Shown here: piece by piece, positions 1-8,386 of the stretch
Numbering within the stretch: the stretch's first letter is position 1
Layout: every line of letters starts with the position of its first letter
Origin: Lachancea kluyveri NRRL Y-12651
Lineage: Eukaryota; Ascomycota; Saccharomycetes; Saccharomycetales; Saccharomycetaceae
Reading direction: 5' to 3'
DNA length: 64,000 nt
NCBI GenBank assembly: GCA_000149225.2
Contig: CM000689.1
Coordinates: 372,001-436,000, forward strand
Program-made: the position numbers and the translations under genes
The notes under the pieces: generated by a model
Databases searched by the model: none
What the model was told of the DNA's origin: nothing
Seen by the model: the letters and a program-made list of their open reading frames with translations, nothing else

Positions 1-1
1 A

Positions 2-565
2 GCTTCTAGTATTGAAACTTCTAGCGCTGAAACTTCAAGTACTTCATACTCCAGCACTGAGGCTTCCAGCACTCCATACTCCAGCACTGAGGTTTCTAGC
101 GCTGAAGCTTCTAGTATTGAAACTTCTAGCGCTGAAGCTTCTAGTACTGAAACTTCTAGCGCTGAAACTTCAAGCACTCCATACTCCAGCACTGAGGTTT
201 CTAGCACTGAAGCTTCTAGTATTGAAACTTCTAGCGCTGAAACTTCAAGCACTCCATACTCCAGCACTGAAACTTCAAGTACTTCATACTCCAGCACTGA
301 GGTTTCTAGCACTGAGGTTTCTAGCACTGAAGCTTCTAGTACTGAAACTTCTAGCGCTGAAACTTCAAGCACTCCATACTCCAGCACTGAGGTTTCTAGC
401 ACTGAAGCTTCTAGCGCTGACATCTCTAGCACTGAGGTTTCAAGTACAGACGTCTCTAGCACTCCATATTCCAGCACTGAGGTTTCTAGCACTCCATACT
501 CTAGCGCAGAGGTATCAAGTACTGGAGCTTCTAGTAGTGAGACCTCCAGTTTCGAAACAGAAAAG
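2..565 (+). repeat. 15-bp tandem repeat in the mucin
   Basis: Degenerate tandem repeat of 15 bp, encoding five-residue SSTEx/SSAEx/SSTPY units, with higher-order blocks of 60 to 120 bp reused. Because the period is a multiple of three, other frames also stay open, which explains an overlapping frame at 12-704 that is not a gene. Confidence 0.85.
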
Positions 566-1303
566 GAGAGTAGTAAAGTTCAATCTTCAGCCTCAACCTG
601 GTCATTTTCTTCGACCCAAGACGACAAAACGGCAAGTTCCACAACTATTAAACCCTATCACAACAAAACATCTAGTTACGAGTCCACCGTTATTACCACC
701 GTGATCAGCGGTGTAACCAAAACCACCACCGTGCCATGTCCTGAGACCCCAACCACGTCCTCTACGGTCATCACCACCGTGATCAGCGGTGTAACCAAAA
801 CCACCACCGTGCCATGTCCTGAGACCCCAACCACGTCCTCTACGGTCATCACCACCGTGATCAGCGGTGTAACCAAAACCACCACCGTCCCATGTCCTGA
901 GACCCCAACCACGTCCTCTACGGTCATCACCACCGTGATCAGCGGTGTAACCAAAACCACCACCGTGCCATGTCCTGAGACCCCAACCACGTCCTCTACG
1001 GTCATCACCACCGTGATCAGCGGTGTAACCAAAACCACCACCGTCCCATGTCCTGAGACTCCAACCACGTCCTCTAAAGCTACCGATGTTACGCCAGATT
1101 TCGAAACCACCATCAAGCCTTCTGCTACCACTACCACAAACACTGAGTTCGCCGGTGAATCGACATTCATATTCCCTCAAACGCAAACCAGTAGTTCAAG
1201 TGTTTTTGGCTCTGTGTCCGTTACTGAATTCCAAGGATCTGCCGCCAACAGCGGTTACTCTCTGCTATCTGTTGTCTGTGCTTTCGTTCTCTTTTTCTTC
1301 TAA
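2..1303 (+). CDS. GPI-anchored mucin-like cell-wall protein, 3' part
   Basis: The reading frame is already open at the left edge, so the N-terminus and signal peptide lie outside the window. About 185 codons of a Ser/Thr/Glu-rich five-residue repeat (SSxEx, SSTPY, SSTEV) come first. Five perfect-length 26-residue repeats containing TKTTTVPCPETP follow, then a Ser/Thr stalk. The protein ends with a small-residue stretch (GSAANSG) and a hydrophobic tail finishing in CAFVLFFF, which is a typical GPI-attachment signal. This architecture is that of yeast flocculins and adhesins, displayed on the cell wall and heavily O-mannosylated. I cannot assign a FLO or ALS orthologue without the ligand domain. 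Such genes are often near chromosome ends and vary in repeat number. Confidence 0.85.
   Translation, partial: ASSIETSSAETSSTSYSSTEASSTPYSSTEVSSAEASSIETSSAEASSTETSSAETSSTPYSSTEVSSTEASSIETSSAETSSTPYSSTETSSTSYSSTEVSSTEVSSTEASSTETSSAETSSTPYSSTEVSSTEASSADISSTEVSSTDVSSTPYSSTEVSSTPYSSAEVSSTGASSSETSSFETEKESSKVQSSASTWSFSSTQDDKTASSTTIKPYHNKTSSYESTVITTVISGVTKTTTVPCPETPTTSSTVITTVISGVTKTTTVPCPETPTTSSTVITTVISGVTKTTTVPCPETPTTSSTVITTVISGVTKTTTVPCPETPTTSSTVITTVISGVTKTTTVPCPETPTTSSKATDVTPDFETTIKPSATTTTNTEFAGESTFIFPQTQTSSSSVFGSVSVTEFQGSAANSGYSLLSVVCAFVLFFF
686..1075 (+). repeat. Five 78-bp tandem repeats in the mucin
   Basis: Five head-to-tail 78-bp units (686-763, 764-841, 842-919, 920-997, 998-1075), nearly identical at DNA level. 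They encode a 26-residue Thr/Val-rich unit with one Cys in VPCPET. Near identity suggests recent homogenisation. Open frames on the opposite strand here (602-1186 and 676-1170) are by-products of the periodicity. Confidence 0.95.
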
Positions 1304-3905
1304 ACCATACCCACAAATATCAACCCCCGGAACAGCATCAGCTCTTTCGTAAGTTCTCCTTCATATGGACCAATAGTCTCTTTATAGTTCTTCAACTTTT
1401 ATTTAGAAAAGTAATATTTCTTTGACTTAGCATAATCGGTACTGAAGAACAGTCATGGACTATTTTACCCTCTTGCCGCGCTGCGAATAACGCGTCCCCC
1501 CCACGAATGGAGAGCAAACAACAAGGCTACACCGACCAACGAAAGGATAACCCGGCTCAAAAAAACAAAAAAAAAAAAAAAAAAAAAAAATGCTGTGACG
1601 CTAGTCGTTTAAAAGGATAGAGAGCTAAACGCGACTACGTACGAAAGAGAGACTGCTGGACGCTTTTTTGTAATGATATACGGTAATGAGAGGGTAGGTC
1701 TTTAAGCTTAAAAAGGGTGGGAGGGTTTGGAATGGAAGTTTTACACCTAATTGGAATGTGACGCGCAAAGAGCCTGCTGTGAAGCCAGCGCCCATGCTTG
1801 AACGTTTGGGTGCTTGAGAACACCAATTTTAAGCTCGAAGCACAACAGTAAAGGCATCCGTAGCTTTACCTGTCTAATCTACGGGAAACCATAACATCTT
1901 CTGTATGTACCGCCGAGCAGACGGTCATTCGAGAAAGCGTCCCTGTTTGGGTTCTCTCGCTTTGATGGGAGTGGTCAGCAGCCCGCTGCTTTGAGAACGG
2001 AGACACCTTTCTGATGCTATGTGGTGATGTTTGAATGTCTGTAGAGCTCTATTGTGTCTTCCACACCGGAGCCAAACTGACCTCCGATAAAACTAGCCCC
2101 GTTCCCAGCTCGCCGGTCCTGCGTTTGGCGATAGCATTTAAAACACTCCGCTGTCTTTCAAGTAAAGGGAAGGTGGTGCCTGGGCGAGTGTGTTTGGCTG
2201 AGTCCCGATGAGAAACGAAGGTCAGGGTGCTGGTGCTGTACGCAGATCATTCATGCCGTGGGCACAGGAGGGAGGAGGGGGCAGGAAAAACTACAGATTG
2301 CGTTGTGCAATGTCATGATCCGCCTTTAGTATTTCCGCCGTGTGTACATGTGGTTATATTTTCCCTCTCTTTCTCACTTCCCTCTCTCTGTTTTTTTGTT
2401 GTTTTTTTTTTTTTGTTTCCTGCTTTCCCCCTTTTCGTTTGCAATCCACCATCATGTCCACTTGTGTTGTCGGTGGTGCTGTCAATTTTGAAGGAGTAAA
2501 AAACACATACTGTTCTTGAACCTGTATTATGTCAGGTGTAGACAAACCGTTCAAGCGACCTATCCACAAGCAGGCGCACAGTGCCAACCGTGCACCCTAC
2601 TCCTGTGCAACAAGCCGCAGAGTCTAGTTTACCTGCAGCTACGGTTGTGTGTTCCAGAAAAGCACCACGACGATCCAGAACCTTTCAAACCAGAGACGCA
2701 TCTTTTTTTGGAAAAAAAAGATGGCCGCGCCCCCACATTCTGTCACCCCATATAAAATGTATCACCGTATCTTTTCCCGACGCCACTTTGCTGCAGCTGT
2801 GGCAGACAACTCTTAAGTAAGGCCGCAGGGTGTACAGTAGAGTGCTATACGCTCAAAATATATAGCAAGATATATTCCCGCTGGCGCTGTTTGTACCGGG
2901 GCCAGTACCGCACTCTGTTCAACCTCACGATAAGTTCGCAACCGAGGTGTGATCTCTACTATTGTTTATGGGTGGAAGCGACGGGCCAGCCCGGGCGTGG
3001 TCCACGGAACCGCCAGGTACTGTACATCGGAAACATTTGTTACGCACCAACCACGCTTTCAAGTCTGTCGCCCGTCCCCTGTAGAAGTCACGCAGCTGTG
3101 CAGTTTCAAAACATACTAAGCAAGTTACTGCTGTTTGCTGGCATTTTCATGCAATGCGTCGGTATTGCTCCTACAATACGAAGAAAAGCGAAGTTTTACA
3201 TACTTTTCATTCCTAAACGCAGAAGCGCAAACGGCCGGCATACAAACCGCTCAAAAACAAAACGACGTAACGCGCGTTCCAGGAGTAGCCCAGTCACTAC
3301 CGTCTATTCCAGAAGGACGGCTCGTAGGAAAGTAGAAAACAAAGAGAAAAAAAAAAACTCGCTATTCCCCCACCTTCATCGGCTGCACGCCATTCTTTCC
3401 TCAAAGAAACCGAAACTAGATCTGAAACTGGAAGCGAGTGTTTCCTGCATGCTTACTTACAGGCCCCGACTGATTCCTGCGAACCGTTCAAATGCAGTTT
3501 CTTATGTACTTCAGTCGCTCGATCTACGATGCTCCCAATAAAGCTATCCCAACGCGTACATGGTTTCGTCTTGTCCCGAGCTAGCGTTGGATTTCAATGC
3601 ATTGTTGCTGCTGACGTGTGCCGAGCGAACAAGGAAGTATAGAGAGATGGATGCCGGGGAAGCTGTGCATGATTTCCTTTTCCTTTCGCACAGTATTCCA
3701 GAAGCATTTACTTTTAGTACAACACTGAGTTACTCCGTCCGTAGCTGCTGGTGAAGGCACAAAAGTCTGGATGGCAAATAAGATATATAAACGGCCTGAA
3801 CTGTCAATCCCGAATCCAATGTGAGGAAGGGGAGAAGTAAAATAGGGTTCAGTTTGCAGCGAGATAAAATCCTTTGCAGAGCCGGCAACCTTGTAGTATT
3901 ACCAA
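1304..3905. other. Long region without a supported gene
   Basis: About 2.6 kb after the mucin stop. It holds a run of 24 A (1567-1590), a T-rich stretch near 2380-2415 and short open frames. The longest (2891-3541, 216 codons) has no recognisable domain or biased codon use. I saw no tRNA, no centromere-like element and no homeodomain that would reveal a MATa1 partner for the HMG-box gene downstream. Its A+T content is higher than in the genes to the right. It may contain promoter and subtelomere-like or mating-locus flanking DNA. Confidence 0.5.
1567..1590. repeat. A24 homopolymer
   Basis: Uninterrupted run of 24 A downstream of the mucin gene. Confidence 0.95.
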
Positions 3906-4733
3906 ATGACGCAGTGTTACTGTAAGCGATTAAACAGCGAAAAGCTTGTCAAGAGGCCTCCCAATGCGTTCATTCTGTTTCGAAAGAGCTTTTCCCAACT
4001 GCTGAAGGACGCCAACGTCTTTGACAGAACCTCTCACGCAAACCTGGCCGGTGGCCTGGATCCCGCCAACTTGGAAAAGTTTGGTGTCCACACTTCTGAA
4101 GAGCTCATCCAGACCGTGGGCTCCTGCCTGTCCTATCCCGACTACGAGAGGTTCAAATCCATAGAGGTGTCCCGCTGTGTATCACTAAAGTGGAACGCAC
4201 TGCCAGATAAAACCAAACGGTACTGGTTTGGGCTGGCAAAAAGGGAGAGGGAACTGCACCGCCAGAACTTTCCGCAGTATAAATTTAGCCCTGTGCGCAA
4301 CAAGGTCAATAGACGAGGGTCCACCTCTGCAATCTGCCTCAGAGGCCCGGTGCAGTTCAAGAATCCCAGACCAAGGAGTCTTTCAGCTGGTTCTGAAGAC
4401 CCCTCGTGCCTCGAAGAAGCCGCCTTTGAACTGTGCGACTTTTGCAAGCTCAAGATGGAGCAGGAGCCCCAGGTTACAAGGTCGCAAGGCTGGAACAAGA
4501 GGTACTACGTGCTCGAAACAGCAACCATCGACATCGCTGTGCTAAAGAAAAACCTGGGGGTAACTCAGAAATCATCCATGGAGAGTGTAACTGACCTATG
4601 TAACAGTATGTTTTATGAAAGTTGGAAACAAACCCATGGGGGTTGGCGAGTAGAGGGACATAAGCAGCAGCTCGAGACACAGACAGCACGTGCGGGAAGC
4701 AGGACCCGCGCTAACCAACGTTTCCAACTATAG
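3906..4733 (+). CDS. HMG-box DNA-binding protein, MATa2-like or Rox1-like, with inserted box
   Basis: 275 codons from the first ATG. Residues 16-27 (VKRPPNAFILFR) are the start of an HMG box of the mating-type/Rox1 class. Residues 88-130 (VSRCVSLKWNALP, RYWFGLAKRERELH, FPQYKFSPVR) are its second and third helices and basic tail. The box normally spans about 70 residues. Here about 40 extra residues (roughly 35-80) separate helix 1 from helix 2, with no yeast donor or branch site that would make them an intron. The box should bind and bend DNA in the nucleus. The RPPNAFILFRK start resembles mating-type HMG proteins; the PVR tail after the box resembles Rox1. The gene lies at the left end of the conserved block, where chromosome X synteny stops. 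A consensus donor GTATGT at 4606 raises the possibility of a spliced 3' end. Confidence 0.7.
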   Translation: MTQCYCKRLNSEKLVKRPPNAFILFRKSFSQLLKDANVFDRTSHANLAGGLDPANLEKFGVHTSEELIQTVGSCLSYPDYERFKSIEVSRCVSLKWNALPDKTKRYWFGLAKRERELHRQNFPQYKFSPVRNKVNRRGSTSAICLRGPVQFKNPRPRSLSAGSEDPSCLEEAAFELCDFCKLKMEQEPQVTRSQGWNKRYYVLETATIDIAVLKKNLGVTQKSSMESVTDLCNSMFYESWKQTHGGWRVEGHKQQLETQTARAGSRTRANQRFQL

Positions 4734-5430
4734 CTTCTATATGGAAAAGGACAATGAGAAAGAATAATAGTTTAATAGGATTTTCTTTTTTTCTTTTCAA
4801 TAATCACTCAAAACCGTACAACTTTCTTTTTTTTGTAATTTTTTTTTTTCTTTATTTCCTGGAATTTATTTTTCTCGCGAGTAATAGATGCTCGTACGCT
4901 TGCGACTGGTTTTCAGGGTTACAAGGCAGCCTTGCATATGATGTGTTTCACACACTGAGCACAACTGACACCCGATAAGGCAGGAAGTTCGGACGCAATA
5001 TGGATGGTGCGGCGATTGGGGGCTTTGAAAGTCACAGAGGTTTCTCGCGGACGTGAAAGTTGCGTTCTACGTACATATTGTTGCAGCGATACACAAAGGG
5101 ACTCGGCATGCGCAGACATGTGCACAAAGACCCCTTGGATATCTGGGCTTACATATCCTTTTCACGCACCGCAGCTATCGTCGTAGCAGGACAGAAATAG
5201 TGCAGCGCAAGCCGGTATAGCACGGTCTGCTTCATCCTGTTTGTGCCGCCAGCGACTATCTTATCATGAACCACATACCTCTTCAGGCTATGTATCGTTG
5301 GTAAGTACTACTCCACGATAAGAACGGGACCTCCTAGCACGCGTGCACACGTACATGCACACGCGCACGGTCATCTCACCCAGCAAATCACCTGGATGGG
5401 GTCGTCGAAATATAGCACACCTGATGTGTA
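4734..5430. other. Intergenic region between convergent genes
   Basis: Contains T-rich DNA at 4780-4875 and otherwise no supported gene. It is the shared 3' flank of the HMG-box gene and the zinc-cluster gene, which point toward each other. Confidence 0.6.
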
Positions 5431-7773
5431 TCAGCTACGCGAAGTGCCGTCCGAATCTTGGCCGTTACGCTCGTGCGTCTCGAGCTGTTCGTCGGTGAAC
5501 GCACTCATCAGATACGATGGTGCAAACCGGCCCAGTGGCCAGTCCCAGTCATCGAATAAACCGGACAAATATGTGTTCGTGTGCGGGCCGCCTGGCGTCA
5601 GCGGTTGCGTCCCTGAAAGATCCAGATATTTGTCAGGGATTGCTGGAGCTTGTCCGTGCCCGTTCGCGTATCCGTGCTCGAATGTGGCGGACGGGCCTTG
5701 CGCGGGTGTCCTAGACTGCCCCTGGCCGGCAGCCGAGACCGCAAGCTTGCTCAGCTCCTTTGCAGACAGCTCGACTGTCTTCTTGTTCAACCGGTCGAAA
5801 AACTCGTTCAGCACGTTGAAGGTTCTTTCGCTGGCCATCGACGAGTTTTTCAGCTTCAGCAGGACGTCTATTCCCACTCTGGAGTCTTTTTCAACGTCGC
5901 TGCCAAGCCCGTCCGATGGCGCAGTGTTTTTCAGCTTCAGCTGGTGCGTCACGTACATCAGGCACGCAACGCTGAAAAAGATCGTGTGGACCGAGAACCA
6001 GTAGCTGCCGCTAAGCAGCCTTTTGTCGATCATCTCGCGGGCCAGATGCACAACCTCCCTTGCAGTGTTGATGCAGTTCTGGGCCATGGAGCGCTGGACC
6101 GCGAGCCGCGGGTACCGGGTCGTGCTCACAGACACGTAGTGGATAAATGGCCGGTAGAGCATGATCTTGGCGTGCAGAAAGTCTAGCAGCAGCAGTTTGT
6201 TGGGCTTCAGGTACAGGTCGGCCTCGGCCTGGTCGAGGAAGGTGTAGTTGGGCCTGAGCTGCAAGGGAAGCTGCAGCGTCCAGTTCTGCAGCTCGTTCTC
6301 GAGCTCGTGCACGCTCTCCAACAGCAGGGTGGCGGGCGGCGCGTCGTTCTTCAGGGGCGACAGCTTGCAATGTATGTGGTTCATGATCACGATCAGCTTT
6401 GTGTGCTGGTTGTTCATGCCACAGCTGCTGATCTTGCCCGCAGGCTGCGGCTCAATGCCGAGGTCGGTGATGCGGTCGTCGTCAAGATCCTGGGGCAGGT
6501 CCTGGTCGACATCCTCTTCGGAGATGGAACGCGGCAGGCCCAAGATGCAGTTCATGTACACGTCCATCTTGTAGATGGTCCAGAACAGCCGTTTGCACGT
6601 CTCTGCCTCGACCGGCGACTTGCCCGCCGTGCTCACTTTTGTGTGGAGGCCCTGTGTGATTGCGGCGCGCAGGGCGACGCCGATGTACGAGTAGCAGGTG
6701 GTCAGCTTGGCCGAGCACTGGAGAAATATTGTGAGCATAAAGACCGTCTGGATTGCGTACACGTCCGTGGCGTTGGTGATGTCGGTGAGCTTGCGCGCGG
6801 CGATAAAGTACCGGTAGCCCTCGTCCTGGAAAAACTCCCTCGCAGCCACATCGTTGGCACCCAGGTCCTCCTTGGAAAACAGTGCCCCGACCGCGATCAC
6901 AGAGTAGATCAGGGGCAGTGCCTTGTTCTGCTCGTCCGTGTAGTCTTCCGGGTTCGTGTCATACAGGCTGTTGAACACGCGGATAAAGTTGGGCCGGTGG
7001 TAGAACCGGAAGAGCACGCACGCGTAGTTCCACGTCTTGAAGATTAGCGTCAACGCAATCTCTTTGGGCGGTAAGATGATTTTCATCTCGAGCACCGGCT
7101 GCGGGGCCGGCTCGACCAGAGGGGTCGACGGATAGTTGCTGATGACCGCATCCGTGTTCAGAACCCCGTTTGTCTTGTGTGCGTCCACCAGCTGCACAAA
7201 TGTGTCACTGTCAAAGTTTGCCGTGGAGGCCACAAGAGAGTCGAACTGTGGGAAAACGGCCTGGAGGATCTCCTTGTACTTGATGGCGTGCGGGTCATCG
7301 GCCGGCTTGGCAAAGTCGAAAAGCGAGGAGGCCGGCAAAGAGGTGCCAGAACTGTTGAGGCTGTCCATTGGGAGGGCAGAGCTTACAGCGGTGGTTTCTG
7401 CGGTGGCCATTTGTAAGTGAGTGCGGGTCGGAGGGTGAGAATGAGCTTGAGCTTGAGCTTGAGCGTGATCTTGTGCACGCAGGTGGGTGGCAGAGGCATC
7501 CGCAGCAGTGACGCTGGCGGCGGTTGCACCATCATCGTCCGGTTGAGCAGACTCTTTGGCCCGTACGCGTTTCCTCGTCCTCGAGGTTGGGTTGTACGTG
7601 CAGTTGTATGAGTACACCGTGCAATGAATACAGGGCTGCCTGCCATCACATCTGACTTTGCGCTGCCGACACACGTCGCAGGCTCTGGATACCCGCAGAC
7701 GCTTCGGCTGTAGCCGGTTGGTGCTCTGATCAGTAGACAGCACCAAAACATTTGGGATTGACTTTTTCGGCAT
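5431..7773 (-). CDS. YJL206C: Zn2Cys6 transcription factor (YJL206C-like)
   Basis: 780 codons from ATG at 7773. Residues 32-58 hold a Gal4-type zinc cluster with spacing CX2CX6CX5CX2CX6C (C32, C35, C42, C48, C51, C58) and a following basic segment. The central third is the fungal transcription-factor homology region; segments such as CKRLFWTIYKMDVY and LGLPRSISEEDVDQDLP are typical of that fold. A nuclear DNA-binding regulator is expected. Identity with S. cerevisiae YJL206C (about 758 residues) rests mainly on position, two genes from NCE101, and on similar length; target genes are unknown. It shares a 613-bp divergent promoter with another zinc-cluster gene. Glutamine/alanine/histidine-rich linkers follow the zinc cluster. 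Confidence 0.85.
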   Translation of the reverse strand: MPKKSIPNVLVLSTDQSTNRLQPKRLRVSRACDVCRQRKVRCDGRQPCIHCTVYSYNCTYNPTSRTRKRVRAKESAQPDDDGATAASVTAADASATHLRAQDHAQAQAQAHSHPPTRTHLQMATAETTAVSSALPMDSLNSSGTSLPASSLFDFAKPADDPHAIKYKEILQAVFPQFDSLVASTANFDSDTFVQLVDAHKTNGVLNTDAVISNYPSTPLVEPAPQPVLEMKIILPPKEIALTLIFKTWNYACVLFRFYHRPNFIRVFNSLYDTNPEDYTDEQNKALPLIYSVIAVGALFSKEDLGANDVAAREFFQDEGYRYFIAARKLTDITNATDVYAIQTVFMLTIFLQCSAKLTTCYSYIGVALRAAITQGLHTKVSTAGKSPVEAETCKRLFWTIYKMDVYMNCILGLPRSISEEDVDQDLPQDLDDDRITDLGIEPQPAGKISSCGMNNQHTKLIVIMNHIHCKLSPLKNDAPPATLLLESVHELENELQNWTLQLPLQLRPNYTFLDQAEADLYLKPNKLLLLDFLHAKIMLYRPFIHYVSVSTTRYPRLAVQRSMAQNCINTAREVVHLAREMIDKRLLSGSYWFSVHTIFFSVACLMYVTHQLKLKNTAPSDGLGSDVEKDSRVGIDVLLKLKNSSMASERTFNVLNEFFDRLNKKTVELSAKELSKLAVSAAGQGQSRTPAQGPSATFEHGYANGHGQAPAIPDKYLDLSGTQPLTPGGPHTNTYLSGLFDDWDWPLGRFAPSYLMSAFTDEQLETHERNGQDSDGTSRS

Positions 7774-7900
7774 GTGTGCGGGTCGCAGCTACACCGCTTG
7801 GAAGCGCCTTTTGTATATGAGTGTGTGTGTGTGTGTGTATATTTCTTGCTCTCCAAGATCGCACAAACCGATGTTACAATGGTAGAGGACGAGAAACGAG

Positions 7901-7928
<28 letters not shown>
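7901..7928. repeat. A28 homopolymer
   Basis: Uninterrupted run of 28 A in the divergent promoter. Confidence 0.95.
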
Positions 7929-7932
<4 letters not shown>

Positions 7933-7967
7933 GGCCGAGCAGGATCGAACGTCATCCAGCTCTGTGT

Positions 7968-7984
7968 CACGTGTATATCACGTG
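7968..7984. promoter_or_regulatory. Paired CACGTG boxes
   Basis: Two palindromic CACGTG hexamers at 7968-7973 and 7979-7984, their starts 11 bp apart, about one helical turn. The first reads GTCACGTG on the plus strand and the second TCACGTG, the core seen by Cbf1-type bHLH proteins; Pho4 also reads CACGTG. Same-face binding of two dimers is possible. Function is inferred. Confidence 0.55.
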
Positions 7985-8244
7985 CACACTTTTTTCCCTG
8001 CGGAAAACCGGAGTTTGGACACTCGGACTACGACGTTTATTCTCCGTAGCTGCTCCGAGTTTCGTCTTTGCAGTTTTCCCAAACTGCGGAGAGCACAATC
8101 TTGCCCAGGCGCGGCTGTGGGCAGAAACAGACGCAGCCGGCACGTCTCCCCCTCCTCCGTGTTCTCCTTTCTCCTCTGCCCAACGGGAAACGCTGACCAG
8201 TTTGTAGCTTTAAATACAACGCAGGAGGAGGACGAGGAGGAGGG

Positions 8245-8265
8245 AAAAAAAAAAAAAAAAAAAAA
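8245..8265. repeat. A21 homopolymer
   Basis: Run of 21 A about 120 bp before the ATG at 8387. Confidence 0.95.
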
Positions 8266-8386
8266 GAAGATGTGCTTGGCTCTCCATTGAACCAGTATTG
8301 TCCCAGTAATTGGCCTGTAAACCTTCAAGTACCAGTTCCACGGATCAGATTGTATCGTATCGCAACACCTGTATTGCCTGTTCCTC

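Larger units (their letters stand above)
7774..8386. promoter_or_regulatory. Divergent promoter between two zinc-cluster genes
   Basis: Holds a GT/TG microsatellite (about 7818-7840), A28 (7901-7928), two CACGTG boxes, and A21 (8245-8265) before the right-hand ATG. Long A tracts disfavour nucleosomes, so this is a plausible open bidirectional promoter. Confidence 0.6.

Noticed and set aside
12-704. 230-codon frame rich in Leu/Ala/Lys overlapping the mucin
   Set aside because: It begins with TTG and is only the mucin repeat read in another frame; the Ser/Thr frame continues to a GPI signal.
602-1186. Minus-strand Gly/Arg and Val-rich frames
   Set aside because: They come from the 78-bp period being a multiple of three; no start context or homology.
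2891-3541. 216-codon plus-strand frame
   Set aside because: Starts with a non-ATG codon, has no recognisable domain and no biased codon use.
1304-3905. MATa1 homeodomain partner of the HMG-box gene
   Set aside because: No WFxNRR-type recognition helix found in any frame by eye.
1304-5430. Point centromere
   Set aside because: No CDEI-AT-rich-CDEIII arrangement seen; isolated CACGTG boxes elsewhere are in promoters.
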